Below are positions 36,082 through 45,943 of a stretch of DNA of 64,000 nucleotides, piece by piece (within the stretch, counting starts at the first letter, position 1; the number at the start of each line of letters is the position of its first letter). The DNA comes from Streptomyces sp. XM4193. Its GTDB lineage: Bacteria > Actinomycetota > Actinomycetes > Streptomycetales > Streptomycetaceae. The stretch covers positions 1 through 64,000 of the forward strand of contig NZ_JALLGK010000003.1 in the NCBI RefSeq assembly GCF_023072595.1, in the 5' to 3' direction. The notes under the pieces were generated by a model. That model did not search any database. It was not told the DNA's origin and saw only the letters and a program-made list of their open reading frames with translations. The position numbers and the translations under genes are program-made.

Positions 36082-36648
36082 ATGACCGATACGGCGGGTT
36101 CGCGCATCGTGTTCACCGGAGGCCCGGGCTCGGGGAAGACCACGCTGGTCGAAGCCCTGGCCGCCCGCGGTTTCGCCGTTGTGCCGGAGGCCGGCCGCAG
36201 CGTCATCCGCGATCAGCTGTCGGTCGGCGGGCCGGCGCTCCCGTGGCAGGACGCCGCGCTGTACACGGAGTTGATGCTGGCGGAGGCGCTGCGCGCGCAT
36301 CGTGCGGTCGAACCGGGCGTCCGGCCCGTCTTCTTCGACCGCGGCGTGGTGGACGTGCACGCCTACTGCCGGCTCCGCGGCGCGTCACCGGCGGCGCATC
36401 TGCGGCGCGCGGCGACCGAAGTCCGGTACGACACCCGGGTGTTCCTCGCGCCGACCTGGCCGGAGATCTATGTGCGGGACAGCGAACGGCGCCAGACGTA
36501 CGAGGAGGCGGTGCGCACCGAGGAGGCGTGCGCCGAGTCCTACCGGCTGCACGGCTACGAGGTCGTCCCGCTGCCGCGTGCCACGGTGGCCGAACGCGTC
36601 GACTTCGTGCTGGCCGCGCTCAACCCGCCCCGCACACCGGACAACTGA
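36082..36648 (+). CDS. P-loop AAA-family ATPase/kinase-like protein
   Basis: 188 residues. Walker A is FTGGPGSGKTTLVEAL (about 10-25). A DRGVVD segment (about 90) resembles the second Asp motif of small kinases, and WPEIYVRDSERRQTYEEA forms a lid-like Arg-rich region. This matches the AAA_28 group of small NTPases related to nucleotide or NadR-type kinases. Substrate unknown. ATG 36082 has GGAGGG ten bases upstream. It follows the exported copper protein by 53 bases and may be co-transcribed, but no functional link is evident. Confidence 0.83.
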   Translation: MTDTAGSRIVFTGGPGSGKTTLVEALAARGFAVVPEAGRSVIRDQLSVGGPALPWQDAALYTELMLAEALRAHRAVEPGVRPVFFDRGVVDVHAYCRLRGASPAAHLRRAATEVRYDTRVFLAPTWPEIYVRDSERRQTYEEAVRTEEACAESYRLHGYEVVPLPRATVAERVDFVLAALNPPRTPDN

Positions 36649-36786
36649 GAACACCACCGCCGCCGAGCCTCGCCCCTGCCACCGGGCGCCGAACAGCTCC
36701 GCCACCGAACAGGCCCCGGGCCTGCGGCCCGCCCCAAGTCCCCGGGCGCCGTCGGGAGTCGACCTCGCCGCCGGGAGTCGACCGGG

Positions 36787-37224
36787 CTACGGCCAGACCA
36801 GGCAGTACGGCTGGTGGCCGGCCTCGTGCAGACGGTGGCTGAAGTCCTGCCACTCGCCGAGGAGTTTGTACACGTCGAAGGCGTCCCGGGGGCCGCCGCG
36901 GTCGGGGACGGTGGACCAGATGAACGCCGCCGCACCGACCGACTCCTCGCCGACGCCGCGCAGCGGATCGACGACCGTTGTGGGCAGCTTGACCACCGCG
37001 TAGTCGGGGTGGAGGACGACCAACTCCAGGGGTGGGACGCGGTGCAGAGGTATGCCCTCTATGCCGGTGAGCACCATCGCCGCGACCGTCTCGGGCTTGA
37101 TCTTGGTGAACAGCCCGCCCTGGCCCAGCTCGTCGCCGCCCAGCTCCTCCGGGCGCATCGAACGGGGAACGCGGGCAGCCGTCGCTCCGTCGGGTGCGCC
37201 GAAGTACTTGTAGGTCACCCCCAC
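36787..37224 (-). CDS. Conserved hypothetical protein
   Basis: 145 residues if started at GTG 37224 (VGVTYKYFGAPDG). No known domain is recognised. Features: SMRPEELGGDELG, a central hydrophobic pattern ETVAAMVLTGIEGIPLH, LELVVLHPDYAVVKLPT, and a C-terminus ending PYCLVWP. The frame remains open upstream to GTG 37458 and ATG 37428, adding ~70 residues of RSDD-like low complexity with many rare AGG codons. I consider that extension probably non-coding or a variable linker. It lies upstream of hemL in the opposite orientation. Confidence 0.65.
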   Translation of the reverse strand: MGVTYKYFGAPDGATAARVPRSMRPEELGGDELGQGGLFTKIKPETVAAMVLTGIEGIPLHRVPPLELVVLHPDYAVVKLPTTVVDPLRGVGEESVGAAAFIWSTVPDRGGPRDAFDVYKLLGEWQDFSHRLHEAGHQPYCLVWP

Positions 37225-37726
37225 GAGGCTGCCACCCCTGCTGTTCTCCGTGCTCGACCTGTCGTCGGACCTCTTGCCGGATCCGTCGACGGGTCCGTCG
37301 TCCGACCTGTCGGGGGACCTGTCGTTCGACCTTCTGCCGTCTGCGGCGTTTCTCCGGTGTCTGCCGCGCGGAACGCTCCCCGGCCCGAGGTCACCCGAGC
37401 CGTCGCCCAGCCCGCCACCGCGCTGCATGTCACCACCTGCACTCGTTCGCGGCCTCACCGCGCGACCCGGTCATCGTGTGTCAGAGACCTCCCCCCGATC
37501 CGACGGGCGAAACGCCCCGCCGTCACCGCGCGCGGCGCTCTGACACCATGGCTTGTGTGAGCTGTCCCGACCCGGCACCAGTTTCGCAGATCGGCGCCCC
37601 GGAGAGGCACAGCTTTCGGCAGCCCGTTCCGGTTGCCGGCTTGCGCGCCTCCACCGGTGGGGATCTTCGTCGAGAGTAACCGCCCGGGGCGCGGCCGAGT
37701 GTCCGTATCAGCAGGTCAGGAGCAAA

Positions 37727-39043
37727 GTGCCTTATCCAGTTGAAGCCCCGGTGTCCCAGTCGCTCTTCGACCGCGCCGACCGGGTCACCCCGGGCGGGGT
37801 GAACTCCCCGGTGCGGGCCTTCCGCGCCGTGGGCGGAACGCCTCGCTTCATGGTCTCCGGTTCCGGTCCCTGGCTCACCGACGCGGACGGCCGCGAGTAC
37901 GTCGACCTCGTCTGCTCCTGGGGCCCGATGATCCTCGGCCACTCCCACCCGGCCGTGATCGAGGCCGTACAGGCGGCGGTCGCCAGGGGCACGTCGTTCG
38001 GCACGCCCGGCGAGGGCGAGGTCGAGCTGGCGGAGGAGATCGTCGCGCGGATCGCGCCGGTCGAGCAGGTGCGGCTGGTGTCCTCCGGCACCGAGGCCAC
38101 CATGTCGGCGATCAGGCTGGCGCGCGGCTTCACCGGGCGGGCCAAGGTCGTGAAGTTCGCGGGGTGTTACCACGGTCACGTGGACGCGCTGCTGGCCTCG
38201 GCCGGGTCGGGCGTCGCCACCTTCGGCCTGCCGGACACCCCGGGCGTCACGGGTGCGCAGGCGGGCGAGACGCTGGTGCTGCCGTACAACGATCTGGACG
38301 CGGTGCGCGCCGCGTTCGCCGCGCACCCGGGCGAGATCGCCTGTGTGATCACCGAGGCGTCGCCGGGGAACATGGGCGTCGTCCCGCCCGGCGAGGGCTT
38401 CAACGCCGGGCTGAAGCAGATCTGTTCGGACAACGGCGCGCTCTTCGTCTCGGACGAGGTGATGACCGGTTTCCGCGTCTCGCAGGCCGGTTGGTACGGA
38501 ATCGACGGGGTGGCGCCGGACCTGATGACCTTCGGCAAGGTCATGGGCGGCGGCTTCCCGGCAGCCGCCTTCGGCGGTCGGGCCGACGTCATGGCCCACC
38601 TCGCCCCGGCCGGCCCCGTCTACCAGGCCGGCACCCTCTCCGGGAACCCGGTCGCCACCGCAGCCGGTGTCGCCCAGCTCCGGCAGCTCGACGCGACGGC
38701 GTACGAGCGCGTCGACGCCGCGGCGGACGCCGTACGGGCCCTGACCGCCGAGGCGTTGGAGAAGGCGGGCGTGGCGCACAGCCTGCAGAGCGCCGGCAAC
38801 ATGTTCTCCGTCTTCTTCACGCCGGACGGCGCACCGGTGACCGACTACGCGAGCGCGAAGACCCAGGAGGCGTACCGCTTCACCCCGTTCTTCCACTCGA
38901 TGCTCGCCGACGGGGTGTACCTGCCCCCCTCGGCCTTCGAATCCTGGTTCGTCTCGGCGGCCCACGACGAGCGGGCGATCGAGCGCGTCGCCGCCGCCCT
39001 GCCTGCCGCCGCGCGAGCCGCCGCGCAGGCCGAACCCGCCTGA
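37727..39043 (+). CDS. hemL: Glutamate-1-semialdehyde 2,1-aminomutase
   Basis: 438 residues from GTG 37727 with AGGAG close upstream. PLP enzyme that converts glutamate-1-semialdehyde, the HemA product, to 5-aminolevulinate. The PLP lysine is K271 in [26 protein letters not shown] near the start and [11 protein letters not shown] before the lysine are family signatures. It is separated from hemACDB by about 22 kb. It starts a run of rightward genes that includes the cytochrome c maturation set. Confidence 0.97.
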   Translation: MPYPVEAPVSQSLFDRADRVTPGGVNSPVRAFRAVGGTPRFMVSGSGPWLTDADGREYVDLVCSWGPMILGHSHPAVIEAVQAAVARGTSFGTPGEGEVELAEEIVARIAPVEQVRLVSSGTEATMSAIRLARGFTGRAKVVKFAGCYHGHVDALLASAGSGVATFGLPDTPGVTGAQAGETLVLPYNDLDAVRAAFAAHPGEIACVITEASPGNMGVVPPGEGFNAGLKQICSDNGALFVSDEVMTGFRVSQAGWYGIDGVAPDLMTFGKVMGGGFPAAAFGGRADVMAHLAPAGPVYQAGTLSGNPVATAAGVAQLRQLDATAYERVDAAADAVRALTAEALEKAGVAHSLQSAGNMFSVFFTPDGAPVTDYASAKTQEAYRFTPFFHSMLADGVYLPPSAFESWFVSAAHDERAIERVAAALPAAARAAAQAEPA

Positions 39044-39089
39044 GCGACCCCGGCACGTGTCCACAGCAGCCACCAGCGGAGCGGAAGTC

Positions 39090-39803
39090 ATGAGCAGCAG
39101 CACCACTTCGGGAGCCGGCACCGGCGTGCCCGACAAGACCGTCACCGTCGTCCACCTGATGCGCCACGGCGAGGTCGACAACCCCGAGGGCGTCCTCTAC
39201 GGGCGGCTTCCCGGCTACCACCTCTCCGAGCTCGGCCACCGGATGGCCGAGCGGGTCGCCGAGCACCTGGCGGGCAACGACGTCACCGCCGTCGTCGCCT
39301 CGCCGCTGGAGCGTGCCCAGGAGACGGCCGCGCCCATCGCCAAGGAGCACAGCCTCGACCTGACGACGGACGAGCGGCTGATCGAGGCCGGCAACGTCTT
39401 CCAGGGCAAGACCTTCGGCGTCGGCGACGGCGCGCTGCGCAAGCCGGGCAACTGGAAGCATCTGCGCAACCCCTTCCGCCCGTCCTGGGGCGAGCCGTAC
39501 ATCGAGCAGGTCGTACGGATGAAGGCCGCGCTCGACGCGGCGAAGGACGCGGCGCGCGGCCACGAAGCGGTGTGCGTCAGCCACCAGTTGCCGGTGTGGA
39601 CGATCCGCAGCTTCGTCGAGCGCCGGCGTCTGTGGCACGACCCGCGCAACCGCCAGTGCACCCTCGCCTCGCTGACCAGCTTCACCTACATCGGCGACCG
39701 GATCGTCTCGGTCGGCTACTCGGAGCCGGCCCGCGATCTGGTGCCCGCGCACCTGCTGGCCGGCGCCAAGCCGGTCAAGGGGGCCAAGGGCTTCGGCGCC
39801 TGA
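39090..39803 (+). CDS. Histidine phosphatase family protein (phosphoglycerate mutase-like)
   Basis: 237 residues. The catalytic LMRHGEVDNP with phosphohistidine His is at about residue 28, the second His in VCVSHQLPV, and the acidic residue in the ERLIEAGN stretch. Broad acid-phosphatase or mutase fold. The substrate is unknown. It sits 46 bases after hemL in the same direction and before the ResA-like gene, a conserved order in Streptomyces as I recall it. Confidence 0.9.
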   Translation: MSSSTTSGAGTGVPDKTVTVVHLMRHGEVDNPEGVLYGRLPGYHLSELGHRMAERVAEHLAGNDVTAVVASPLERAQETAAPIAKEHSLDLTTDERLIEAGNVFQGKTFGVGDGALRKPGNWKHLRNPFRPSWGEPYIEQVVRMKAALDAAKDAARGHEAVCVSHQLPVWTIRSFVERRRLWHDPRNRQCTLASLTSFTYIGDRIVSVGYSEPARDLVPAHLLAGAKPVKGAKGFGA

Positions 39804-39982
39804 GTCGGGAGCGAGCAGGTCCGCCGGTGCGCAGGCACGACCCGTACCGGCGGGCCCGGCACCCGCTGTACCGCTTTCGGCTCCGGTCCGGCCACCGCGT
39901 CCGGCGGTCGTTGACCAGCCAGGACGATCGGGACAAGGGGGGGCGGGGCGGACCGCTTCAGGGTGCATGCGAAACTTTTCAC

Positions 39983-40660
39983 ATGAGTCTCCGTCGTACC
40001 CCCCGGCGCCTGCCGAACCGCCGCGCCACCATGTACGCGGCGGTCGCGGTGAGCGGGGTCGTACTGCTCTCCGGCTGCGGCACGCAGGACAAGCCGTCCT
40101 CCGACGGGGAGGACAGCCAGTACCTGGCCGGCACCGGCCGGGTGACCACGGTGCCCAAGGAGAAGCGGCAGAGCGCCCCGGACCTGTCCGGCGAGACGGT
40201 CGACGGCGAGCAGCTCAAGCTCTCGGACCACGAGGGCAAGGTCATCGTCCTCAACGTCTGGGGCTCGTGGTGCCCGCCCTGCCGCAGCGAAGCCCCCGGC
40301 TTCGCCAAGGTCTCCAAGGAGATGGAGAAGAAGAACGTCCAGTTCATCGGGATCAACACCAAGGATCTCGACGTCGCCAACGCCAAGGCGTTCGACCGCA
40401 CGTACGGCATCACCTACCCGAGCTTCTTCGACCCCAGCGGCAAGCAGGTGCTCCGCTTCCCCAAGGGCAGCCTCAACCCGCAGACGATTCCCTCCACCCT
40501 GGTCCTGGACACCGACGGCAAGATCGCCGTACGGGCGCTCAAGGACCTCAGCGAGGAGGAGCTGCGCGAGATCCTGAAGCCGGTCGTCGCGGAGGCCGGC
40601 GGCAGCGGGGACGACGCGAAGGCCGGGGGCGCGGAGTCGCCTCCGGCGGACGCGAAGTGA
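39983..40660 (+). CDS. ResA/TlpA-like thioredoxin lipoprotein
   Basis: 225 residues. Lipobox LLSGC gives a lipid-anchored protein at Cys32. The thioredoxin active site is WCPPC (C97, C100) in VLNVWGSWCPPCRSEAPG, and the cis-Pro appears in QTIPSTLVL. By family it reduces the haem-binding cysteines of apocytochrome c outside the membrane, with electrons from CcdA. No Shine-Dalgarno precedes ATG 39983, so a leaderless mRNA is possible. The next genes are ccdA, resB and ccsB. Confidence 0.92.
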   Translation: MSLRRTPRRLPNRRATMYAAVAVSGVVLLSGCGTQDKPSSDGEDSQYLAGTGRVTTVPKEKRQSAPDLSGETVDGEQLKLSDHEGKVIVLNVWGSWCPPCRSEAPGFAKVSKEMEKKNVQFIGINTKDLDVANAKAFDRTYGITYPSFFDPSGKQVLRFPKGSLNPQTIPSTLVLDTDGKIAVRALKDLSEEELREILKPVVAEAGGSGDDAKAGGAESPPADAK

Positions 40661-40679
40661 ACCGGGGAAGCGCCGCCTC

Positions 40680-41471
40680 ATGCAACTGACAGCAGCCGCC
40701 GCGGTTCCCGAGCTGGCGTTCCTGGCGACCGCGCCCAACGAGACCGTGCTGAGCGGAGCCCTGCTCCTGGCGCTCCCGGTCGCGATCCTCGGCGGACTCG
40801 TCTCCTTCTTCTCGCCCTGCGTGCTCCCGCTCGTCCCCGGCTATCTGTCCTACGTCACCGGGGTCGGCGGTACGGACCTCGCGGACGCCCGGCGCGGTCG
40901 GATGCTCGCCGGTGCGCTGCTCTTCATCGCGGGCTTCACCGCGGTGTTCGTCTCCGGCGGCGCCCTCTTCGGCTACTTCGGCTCGACGCTGATGGAGCAC
41001 CGGGACGTCATCTCCAAGGTGCTCGGAGTGCTCACGATCCTGCTGGGTCTGAGCTTCATGGGCGTCATCCCGCTCTTCGGCCAGCGCGAGTTCCGCATCC
41101 ACAAGAAGCCGGTGCTGGGACTTGCCGGGGCGCCGATGCTCGGAGTGCTGTTCGGCATCGGCTGGACGCCCTGCTTCGGCCCGACACTGGTCGCGGTCCA
41201 GGCACTGGCGATGAACGAGGGAAGCGCCGGTCGCGGCGCGCTGCTGATGGTGGCGTACTGCCTGGGACTGGGCCTCCCCTTCGTACTGGTCGCGCTCGCG
41301 TTCCGCCGGGCGCTCGGGGCCTTCGACTGGGTCAAGCAGCACTACGCGTGGGTCATGCGGATCGGCGGGCTGATGCTGATCGCCGTCGGTCTGCTGCTGG
41401 TCACCGGAGTCTGGGACCGGATCGTCTACGACATCCAGGTGTGGTCGAGCGGCTTCACCGTGGGGATCTGA
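40680..41471 (+). CDS. ccdA: Cytochrome c biogenesis protein CcdA
   Basis: 263 residues with six hydrophobic segments. The two redox cysteines lie in FFSPCVLPLVPGYLSY (Cys47) and GWTPCFGPTLVA (about Cys164), each in a transmembrane helix. CcdA passes reducing equivalents from cytoplasmic thioredoxin to extracytoplasmic thioredoxin-like proteins, here the ResA-like protein encoded 19 bases upstream. It is three bases from resB. Confidence 0.95.
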   Translation: MQLTAAAAVPELAFLATAPNETVLSGALLLALPVAILGGLVSFFSPCVLPLVPGYLSYVTGVGGTDLADARRGRMLAGALLFIAGFTAVFVSGGALFGYFGSTLMEHRDVISKVLGVLTILLGLSFMGVIPLFGQREFRIHKKPVLGLAGAPMLGVLFGIGWTPCFGPTLVAVQALAMNEGSAGRGALLMVAYCLGLGLPFVLVALAFRRALGAFDWVKQHYAWVMRIGGLMLIAVGLLLVTGVWDRIVYDIQVWSSGFTVGI

Positions 41472-41474
41472 GCT

Positions 41475-43346
41475 ATGAGCGACACCACTGACAGCAACGG
41501 CAGCAGCTACGGCACCGGCACCGCGGACGCCGACGGCGCCACGGCGCGCACCGGCTCCACGGCGGCCGGCGGCCCGGGCTCCGAACCCGCCTCGGGCCCC
41601 GGCTCCACGGAGGAGGCCACCGAGGCGGCGGCGCAGTCGCAGTTGAGCACGGCGCCCGTCGAGGAGGCGCCGAGCGGTCCGAAGCTCTCGCTGTTCGGCT
41701 GGCTGCGCTGGTTCTGGCGGCAGCTCACCTCGATGCGGGTGGCGCTGCTGCTGCTTCTGCTGCTCTCGCTCGCCTCGGTGCCCGGTTCACTGATCCCGCA
41801 GCGCAACGCCAGCCCGTTCCGGGTCGCCGAGTTCCTCCAGAACAACCCGAAGCTCGGGCCGGTCTACGACAAGCTCCAGCTGTTCGACGTCTACAGCTCG
41901 GTCTGGTTCTCGGCGATCTACCTGCTGCTGTTCGTCTCGCTGATCGGCTGCATCGTCCCGCGCACCTGGCAGTTCGTCGGGCAGCTGCGGGCGAAGCCGC
42001 CGAAGGCCCCGAGCCGGTTGAAGCGGATGCCCGCGTACACCACCTGGCGGACGGAGGCCGAGCCGGCCGAAGTCCTCGGCGGTGCGCGGAAACTGCTGCG
42101 CGGCAGGCGCTTCCGGGTCGCCGACGGCGAGGGCTCGGTCTCGGCGGAGAAGGGCTATCTGCGGGAGCTGGGCAACCTCTGCTTCCATCTCGCGCTCATC
42201 GTGATGCTCGTCGCGTTCGCGGTGGGGCAGCTCTGGAGCGTCGAGGGCGGCAAGCTCGTCGTCAAGGGCGGCGGCTTCGCCAACACCCTGACCCAGTACG
42301 ACGACATCAAGTCCGGCGCCCTCTACGACTACGACGACCTCGACGGTTTCGGCTTCACTCTGGAGGAGTTCCACTCCAGCTTCGAGGAGAGCGGCCCGGA
42401 GCGGGGCACGCCTCGCGACTTCCGCGCCGACATCAGCTACTGGGAAGGCGCGGACGGGCCGGAGAAGAAGGCGTCCATCGAGGTCAACAAGCCGCTGACG
42501 GTGGGCAGTTCCAAGGTCTACCTGCTCGGCCACGGCTACGCCCCGGTCGTCACGGTCAAGGACGGCAAGGGCGACGTCGCCTTCCGCGGCCCCGTTCCGT
42601 TCCTGCCGCAGGACGGCGACCCCAACCTGACCTCCCAGGGCGTGGTGAAGGTCACCGACTACCAGGACGCCAAGGGGAAGAAGGAGCAGCTCGGCTTCGT
42701 CGGCATCTTCACCCCGACGTACGGGATCGACGAGGTGCGCGGCCCGCACTCGACCTTCCCCGGGATGAAGTACCCGGCGATCTTCCTCTCCGCCTACCGC
42801 GGCAACCTCGGCATCGACACCGGACTCCCGCAGAGCGTCTACCAGTTGAACCAGCGCGGGATGGAGCCGTTCGAGACCGAGGACGGCGACATCCTGCGCC
42901 AGAGCCTGCGGCCGGGCGAGACGATGAAGCTGCCGGACGGCGCCGGCTCGCTCACCTTCGAACGCGTCGAGCGCTGGGCGACGTTCCAGATCTCCCAGAA
43001 GCCGGCCAGCGGTTGGGCGCTCGGCGGCGCGCTCGTCGCCATCGGCGGCCTCGCGGCCTCGCTCTTCCTCCAGCGCCGCCGGGTCTGGGTGCGTGCGTAC
43101 GCGGACGAGGACGGGCGTACCGTCGTGGAGATGGCGAGTCTGGGACGCAGCGAGTCGGCCAAGGTGCCGGAGGAGCTGGGCACCCTGGCCGAACGTCTGC
43201 GCGCCGATTCGGCACCGCTGCCCCCCGCGCCCGAAGCGAACGACGCCGTACCCGAACGGGGCGACGCCGCGGGCCCCGACGACACCAGTGGCAACAACGA
43301 CTCGGTGGGTCCTTCTGCCGACGACGACGGCCCACGAAGGAGCTGA
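41475..43346 (+). CDS. resB: Cytochrome c biogenesis protein ResB (CcsA-type system II partner)
   Basis: 623 residues. A Ser/Ala/Gly-rich cytoplasmic N-terminus (about 1-75) is followed by hydrophobic segments at about 88-108 (VALLLLLLLSLASVPGS), 138-158, 232-254 and 515-537. The last two bracket a large external domain. A variable acidic C-terminal tail closes the protein. ResB forms the haem transport and ligation complex with CcsB in system II cytochrome c maturation. Tight spacing with ccdA and ccsB (three bases each) indicates one transcript. Confidence 0.95.
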   Translation: MSDTTDSNGSSYGTGTADADGATARTGSTAAGGPGSEPASGPGSTEEATEAAAQSQLSTAPVEEAPSGPKLSLFGWLRWFWRQLTSMRVALLLLLLLSLASVPGSLIPQRNASPFRVAEFLQNNPKLGPVYDKLQLFDVYSSVWFSAIYLLLFVSLIGCIVPRTWQFVGQLRAKPPKAPSRLKRMPAYTTWRTEAEPAEVLGGARKLLRGRRFRVADGEGSVSAEKGYLRELGNLCFHLALIVMLVAFAVGQLWSVEGGKLVVKGGGFANTLTQYDDIKSGALYDYDDLDGFGFTLEEFHSSFEESGPERGTPRDFRADISYWEGADGPEKKASIEVNKPLTVGSSKVYLLGHGYAPVVTVKDGKGDVAFRGPVPFLPQDGDPNLTSQGVVKVTDYQDAKGKKEQLGFVGIFTPTYGIDEVRGPHSTFPGMKYPAIFLSAYRGNLGIDTGLPQSVYQLNQRGMEPFETEDGDILRQSLRPGETMKLPDGAGSLTFERVERWATFQISQKPASGWALGGALVAIGGLAASLFLQRRRVWVRAYADEDGRTVVEMASLGRSESAKVPEELGTLAERLRADSAPLPPAPEANDAVPERGDAAGPDDTSGNNDSVGPSADDDGPRRS

Positions 43347-43349
43347 CCA

Positions 43350-44447
43350 GTGAATCTCGCCGCGGCGGACAATCAGTCGCTCGCCGACCTCAGCCGGGTG
43401 CTGATCCTGTCGGCGATGGCGGTCTACACCTGCGCCTTCGTGGCGCACATCGCCGAGTGGGTGTTCGGCAGTCGCAGCAAGGTGGCCCGTACGGCCGCCG
43501 CGCTGGCACCGAAGAAGAAGTCGCCGTACACCCGGCCGACGGAGAAGGAGACCGAGGCGGCGGCCGGCGCCGGCACTGCGGTGCTGGAGAAGCCCGAGGT
43601 CGTCACCCGCTCCGCGCTCGGCGGCCGCCCCGACCTGCCGGACGGCACCGGCGGCGGCTCCGGCGGTGACGCACAGGGCGACGTCTACGGCCGGGTCGCC
43701 ATCGCGCTGACCGTCCTCGCCTTCGCCCTGCACGCGGCCGGCGTCCTCACCCGCGCGTTCTCGGTGACCCGGGCGCCGTGGGCGAACATGTACGAGTTCT
43801 CCATCACCTTCTCCATGGTGGTCGTCGGCGCCTACCTGGTGCTGCTGGCGGCGAAGAAGAACGTGCGCTGGCTCGGTCTGGTGCTGGTCACCACGGTGCT
43901 GCTCGACCTCGGTCTGGCCAACACCGTGCTCTACACCGAGAGCGACCAACTGCCGCCCGCGCTCGACTCGGTCTGGCTCTGGATCCACGTCTCGCTCGCC
44001 ATCCTCTGCGGCGGACTGTTCTACCTCGGCGCGGTCGGCACCGTGCTCTACCTCTTCCGGGACAGCTACGAGAACAAGCTGGAACAGGGCGGCAAACCGG
44101 GCGTCTTCGCCACCTCGGTGCTGGAGCGGCTGCCGTCGGCGGCCTCGCTGGACAAGTTCGCGTACCGGATCAACGCGGCGGTCTTCCCGTTCTGGACCTT
44201 CACCATCATCGCCGGCGCGATCTGGGCCGAGGACGCCTGGGGCCGCTACTGGGGCTGGGACGCCAAGGAGGTCTGGTCCTTCATCACCTGGGTCGCCTAC
44301 GCGGGTTATCTGCACGCGCGGGCGACGGTGGGCTGGAAGGGTCGCAAGGCCGCGATGCTTGCGATCGTCGCCTTCCTCTGCTTCCTCTTCAACTACTACG
44401 GCGTCAACCTGTTCGTGAACAGCCTGCACAGCTACAGCGGCGTCTGA
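43350..44447 (+). CDS. ccsB: Cytochrome c biogenesis protein CcsB (ResC)
   Basis: 365 residues from GTG 43350 (GAAGGAG upstream). Multi-pass membrane protein. The haem-handling tryptophan-rich motif is WGRYWGWDAKEVWSF (WWD domain), with conserved histidines in FALHAAGV, IHVSLAILC and the C-terminal NSLHSYSGV. A hydrophilic loop (about 45-105) is lineage-variable. It presents haem for ligation to apocytochrome c with ResB. It is the last gene of the operon before the terminator at 44495. Confidence 0.95.
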   Translation: MNLAAADNQSLADLSRVLILSAMAVYTCAFVAHIAEWVFGSRSKVARTAAALAPKKKSPYTRPTEKETEAAAGAGTAVLEKPEVVTRSALGGRPDLPDGTGGGSGGDAQGDVYGRVAIALTVLAFALHAAGVLTRAFSVTRAPWANMYEFSITFSMVVVGAYLVLLAAKKNVRWLGLVLVTTVLLDLGLANTVLYTESDQLPPALDSVWLWIHVSLAILCGGLFYLGAVGTVLYLFRDSYENKLEQGGKPGVFATSVLERLPSAASLDKFAYRINAAVFPFWTFTIIAGAIWAEDAWGRYWGWDAKEVWSFITWVAYAGYLHARATVGWKGRKAAMLAIVAFLCFLFNYYGVNLFVNSLHSYSGV

Positions 44448-44494
44448 CCGAGCAGTTCAACACGCGAGCGACTCGGCGCGCGTACGACTCACCT

Positions 44495-44535
44495 GCGAGC
44501 GGCCCGGCGGAACCTCTCCCGCCGGGCCGTCGCGC
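44495..44535. terminator. Terminator after ccsB
   Basis: Stem CGGCCCGGCGG / CCGCCGGGCCG (11 bp perfect, extendable through GCGA/TCGC with a mismatch) with an eight-base loop, between convergent ccsB and the deacetylase gene. Confidence 0.82.
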
Positions 44536-44572
44536 CGCGTGCCGTACGGGCCGACCGACCGCCCGCTCGTGT

Positions 44573-45943
44573 TCACGGTGCCTGGGCACCCGCACCCTCC
44601 GGCTGACCGGACGCCCCCTCGGTCGCACCGGCCGTCTCACCGCCGCCCGTGCTGCCGCCTGTCTCGCCGCCGCCCGTGCTGCCGCCTGTCTCGCCGCCCG
44701 TGCCGCCGCCGAGGAACGTCTTCCAGCCCTCGGCGGGCGCCTGGCCCACGTTCAGCCCGCGCAGCTTCGTCAGGACCGCCGGGTCCTGGGCGTCCAGCCA
44801 GTCCACCAACTGGCGGAAGGACACCATGCGCACGTCCTTGTGGCCGGATTCGGCGATCCGCTTGATGGTGTCCTCGACGGCGTCCATGTAGATGCCGCCG
44901 TTCCACTGCTCGAAGTGGTTGCCGATGAACAGCGGTGCCCGGTTGCCGTTGTAGACGCGCTCGAAGCCGCCGAAGTACGCGTCGGTGGCCTGCTTGCGCC
45001 AGGCCGGGTAGTTCTCCGGCGGGCCCTTGGTGGAGGCGTTGGACTGGTTGGCGAGGATGTTGTAGTCCATCGAGAGGACCTCGAAGCTCTTGCCGGGGAA
45101 GGGGATCGATTGGAGCGGCAGGTCCCACACCCCCTGCTTCTTCGCGGGCCAGATCTGGAGCCCGCCCGAGGAACTGGAGTCGTAGCGCCAGTTCAGCTCG
45201 GCGGCGGTCGGCAGCAGGTTCTCCTGGCCGAGCAGACAGGGCGTACGGGCGCCGATCAGCTCCTTGCGGTAGTCGAACGGCAGTGGCTCCAGATCGTCGA
45301 AGCCGGTGTTGGTCCGCCACTTGTTGACGAAGTCCATCGCCTGGTCGATCTCCGAACGCCACTGCTGCGGAGTCCAGTTCTCCACCGAGCCCTGGCCGCC
45401 GCAGAAGTGGCCGTTGAAGTGGGTGCCGACCTCGTGGCCCTCCAGCCAGGCCGCACGCAGGTTCTGCAGCGTGAGCTTGATGTTGGCGTCCTTGAGGTAC
45501 CCGATGTCGGAGGCGCCGACCGGGTTGTTCGGCGGCTTGTAGAGCTTGGCCTTGGACTCCGGCAGCAGATAGAGGCCGGAGAGGAAGAAGGTCATCGCCG
45601 CGCCGTGCTCCTTGGCCACCTTCCTGAAGCGCGGGAAGAGGCCGTTGCCCACCTCGCCGGCGCCGTCCCAGGAGAAGACCACGAACTGCGGCGGGGTCTC
45701 GCCCGGTTCGAGCCGGCGCGGTTTCTCCGGCTGGTTGGGCTGCGGCCCGGTGTCGGCCGTGGAGCCGTCGCCGATCGGCTTGGCCTGCTCCTTCTTCCCG
45801 CCGTCGCCGTCCTTGCCGTCGCCCTTGCCGGGCTTGCCCGAGCCGGACTCGTCCCCTGTGGAGCAGCCGGCGACACCCATGGCCATGAGGGCGGTAGCCC
45901 CCACACCGAGCAGGCCGCGTCGGCTTATCCCGCCATCCGACAT
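44573..45943 (-). CDS. Tat-type lipoprotein with polysaccharide deacetylase-like domain
   Basis: 456 residues. The N-terminus ISRRGLLGVGATALMAMGVAGC combines a twin-arginine signal with a lipobox (Cys27), so a folded lipoprotein is exported. The catalytic barrel starts with FSWDGAGEVGNG, where NodB-type enzymes have TFDDGP. The metal pair is present in GTHFNGHFCGG (HxxxH type). The C-terminal tail is a Thr/Gly/Glu repeat (TGGGETGGS) encoded by a 24-27-bp tandem repeat near 44640-44710. It could trim N-acetyl or other groups from cell-wall or exopolysaccharide. The altered first motif makes activity uncertain. The gene is convergent with ccsB and unrelated to it functionally. Confidence 0.85.
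   Translation of the reverse strand: MSDGGISRRGLLGVGATALMAMGVAGCSTGDESGSGKPGKGDGKDGDGGKKEQAKPIGDGSTADTGPQPNQPEKPRRLEPGETPPQFVVFSWDGAGEVGNGLFPRFRKVAKEHGAAMTFFLSGLYLLPESKAKLYKPPNNPVGASDIGYLKDANIKLTLQNLRAAWLEGHEVGTHFNGHFCGGQGSVENWTPQQWRSEIDQAMDFVNKWRTNTGFDDLEPLPFDYRKELIGARTPCLLGQENLLPTAAELNWRYDSSSSGGLQIWPAKKQGVWDLPLQSIPFPGKSFEVLSMDYNILANQSNASTKGPPENYPAWRKQATDAYFGGFERVYNGNRAPLFIGNHFEQWNGGIYMDAVEDTIKRIAESGHKDVRMVSFRQLVDWLDAQDPAVLTKLRGLNVGQAPAEGWKTFLGGGTGGETGGSTGGGETGGSTGGGETAGATEGASGQPEGAGAQAP

Noticed and set aside
37225-37458. N-terminal extension of the hypothetical protein at 36787
   Set aside because: Low-complexity RSDD text with many AGG codons. The conserved-looking part starts at GTG 37224, so the extension was not included, though it may be real.
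37548-37679. Short ORF (43 codons, starting [11 protein letters not shown]) upstream of hemL
   Set aside because: No ribosome site and unconvincing codon use. It could be a uORF but there is no supporting motif.
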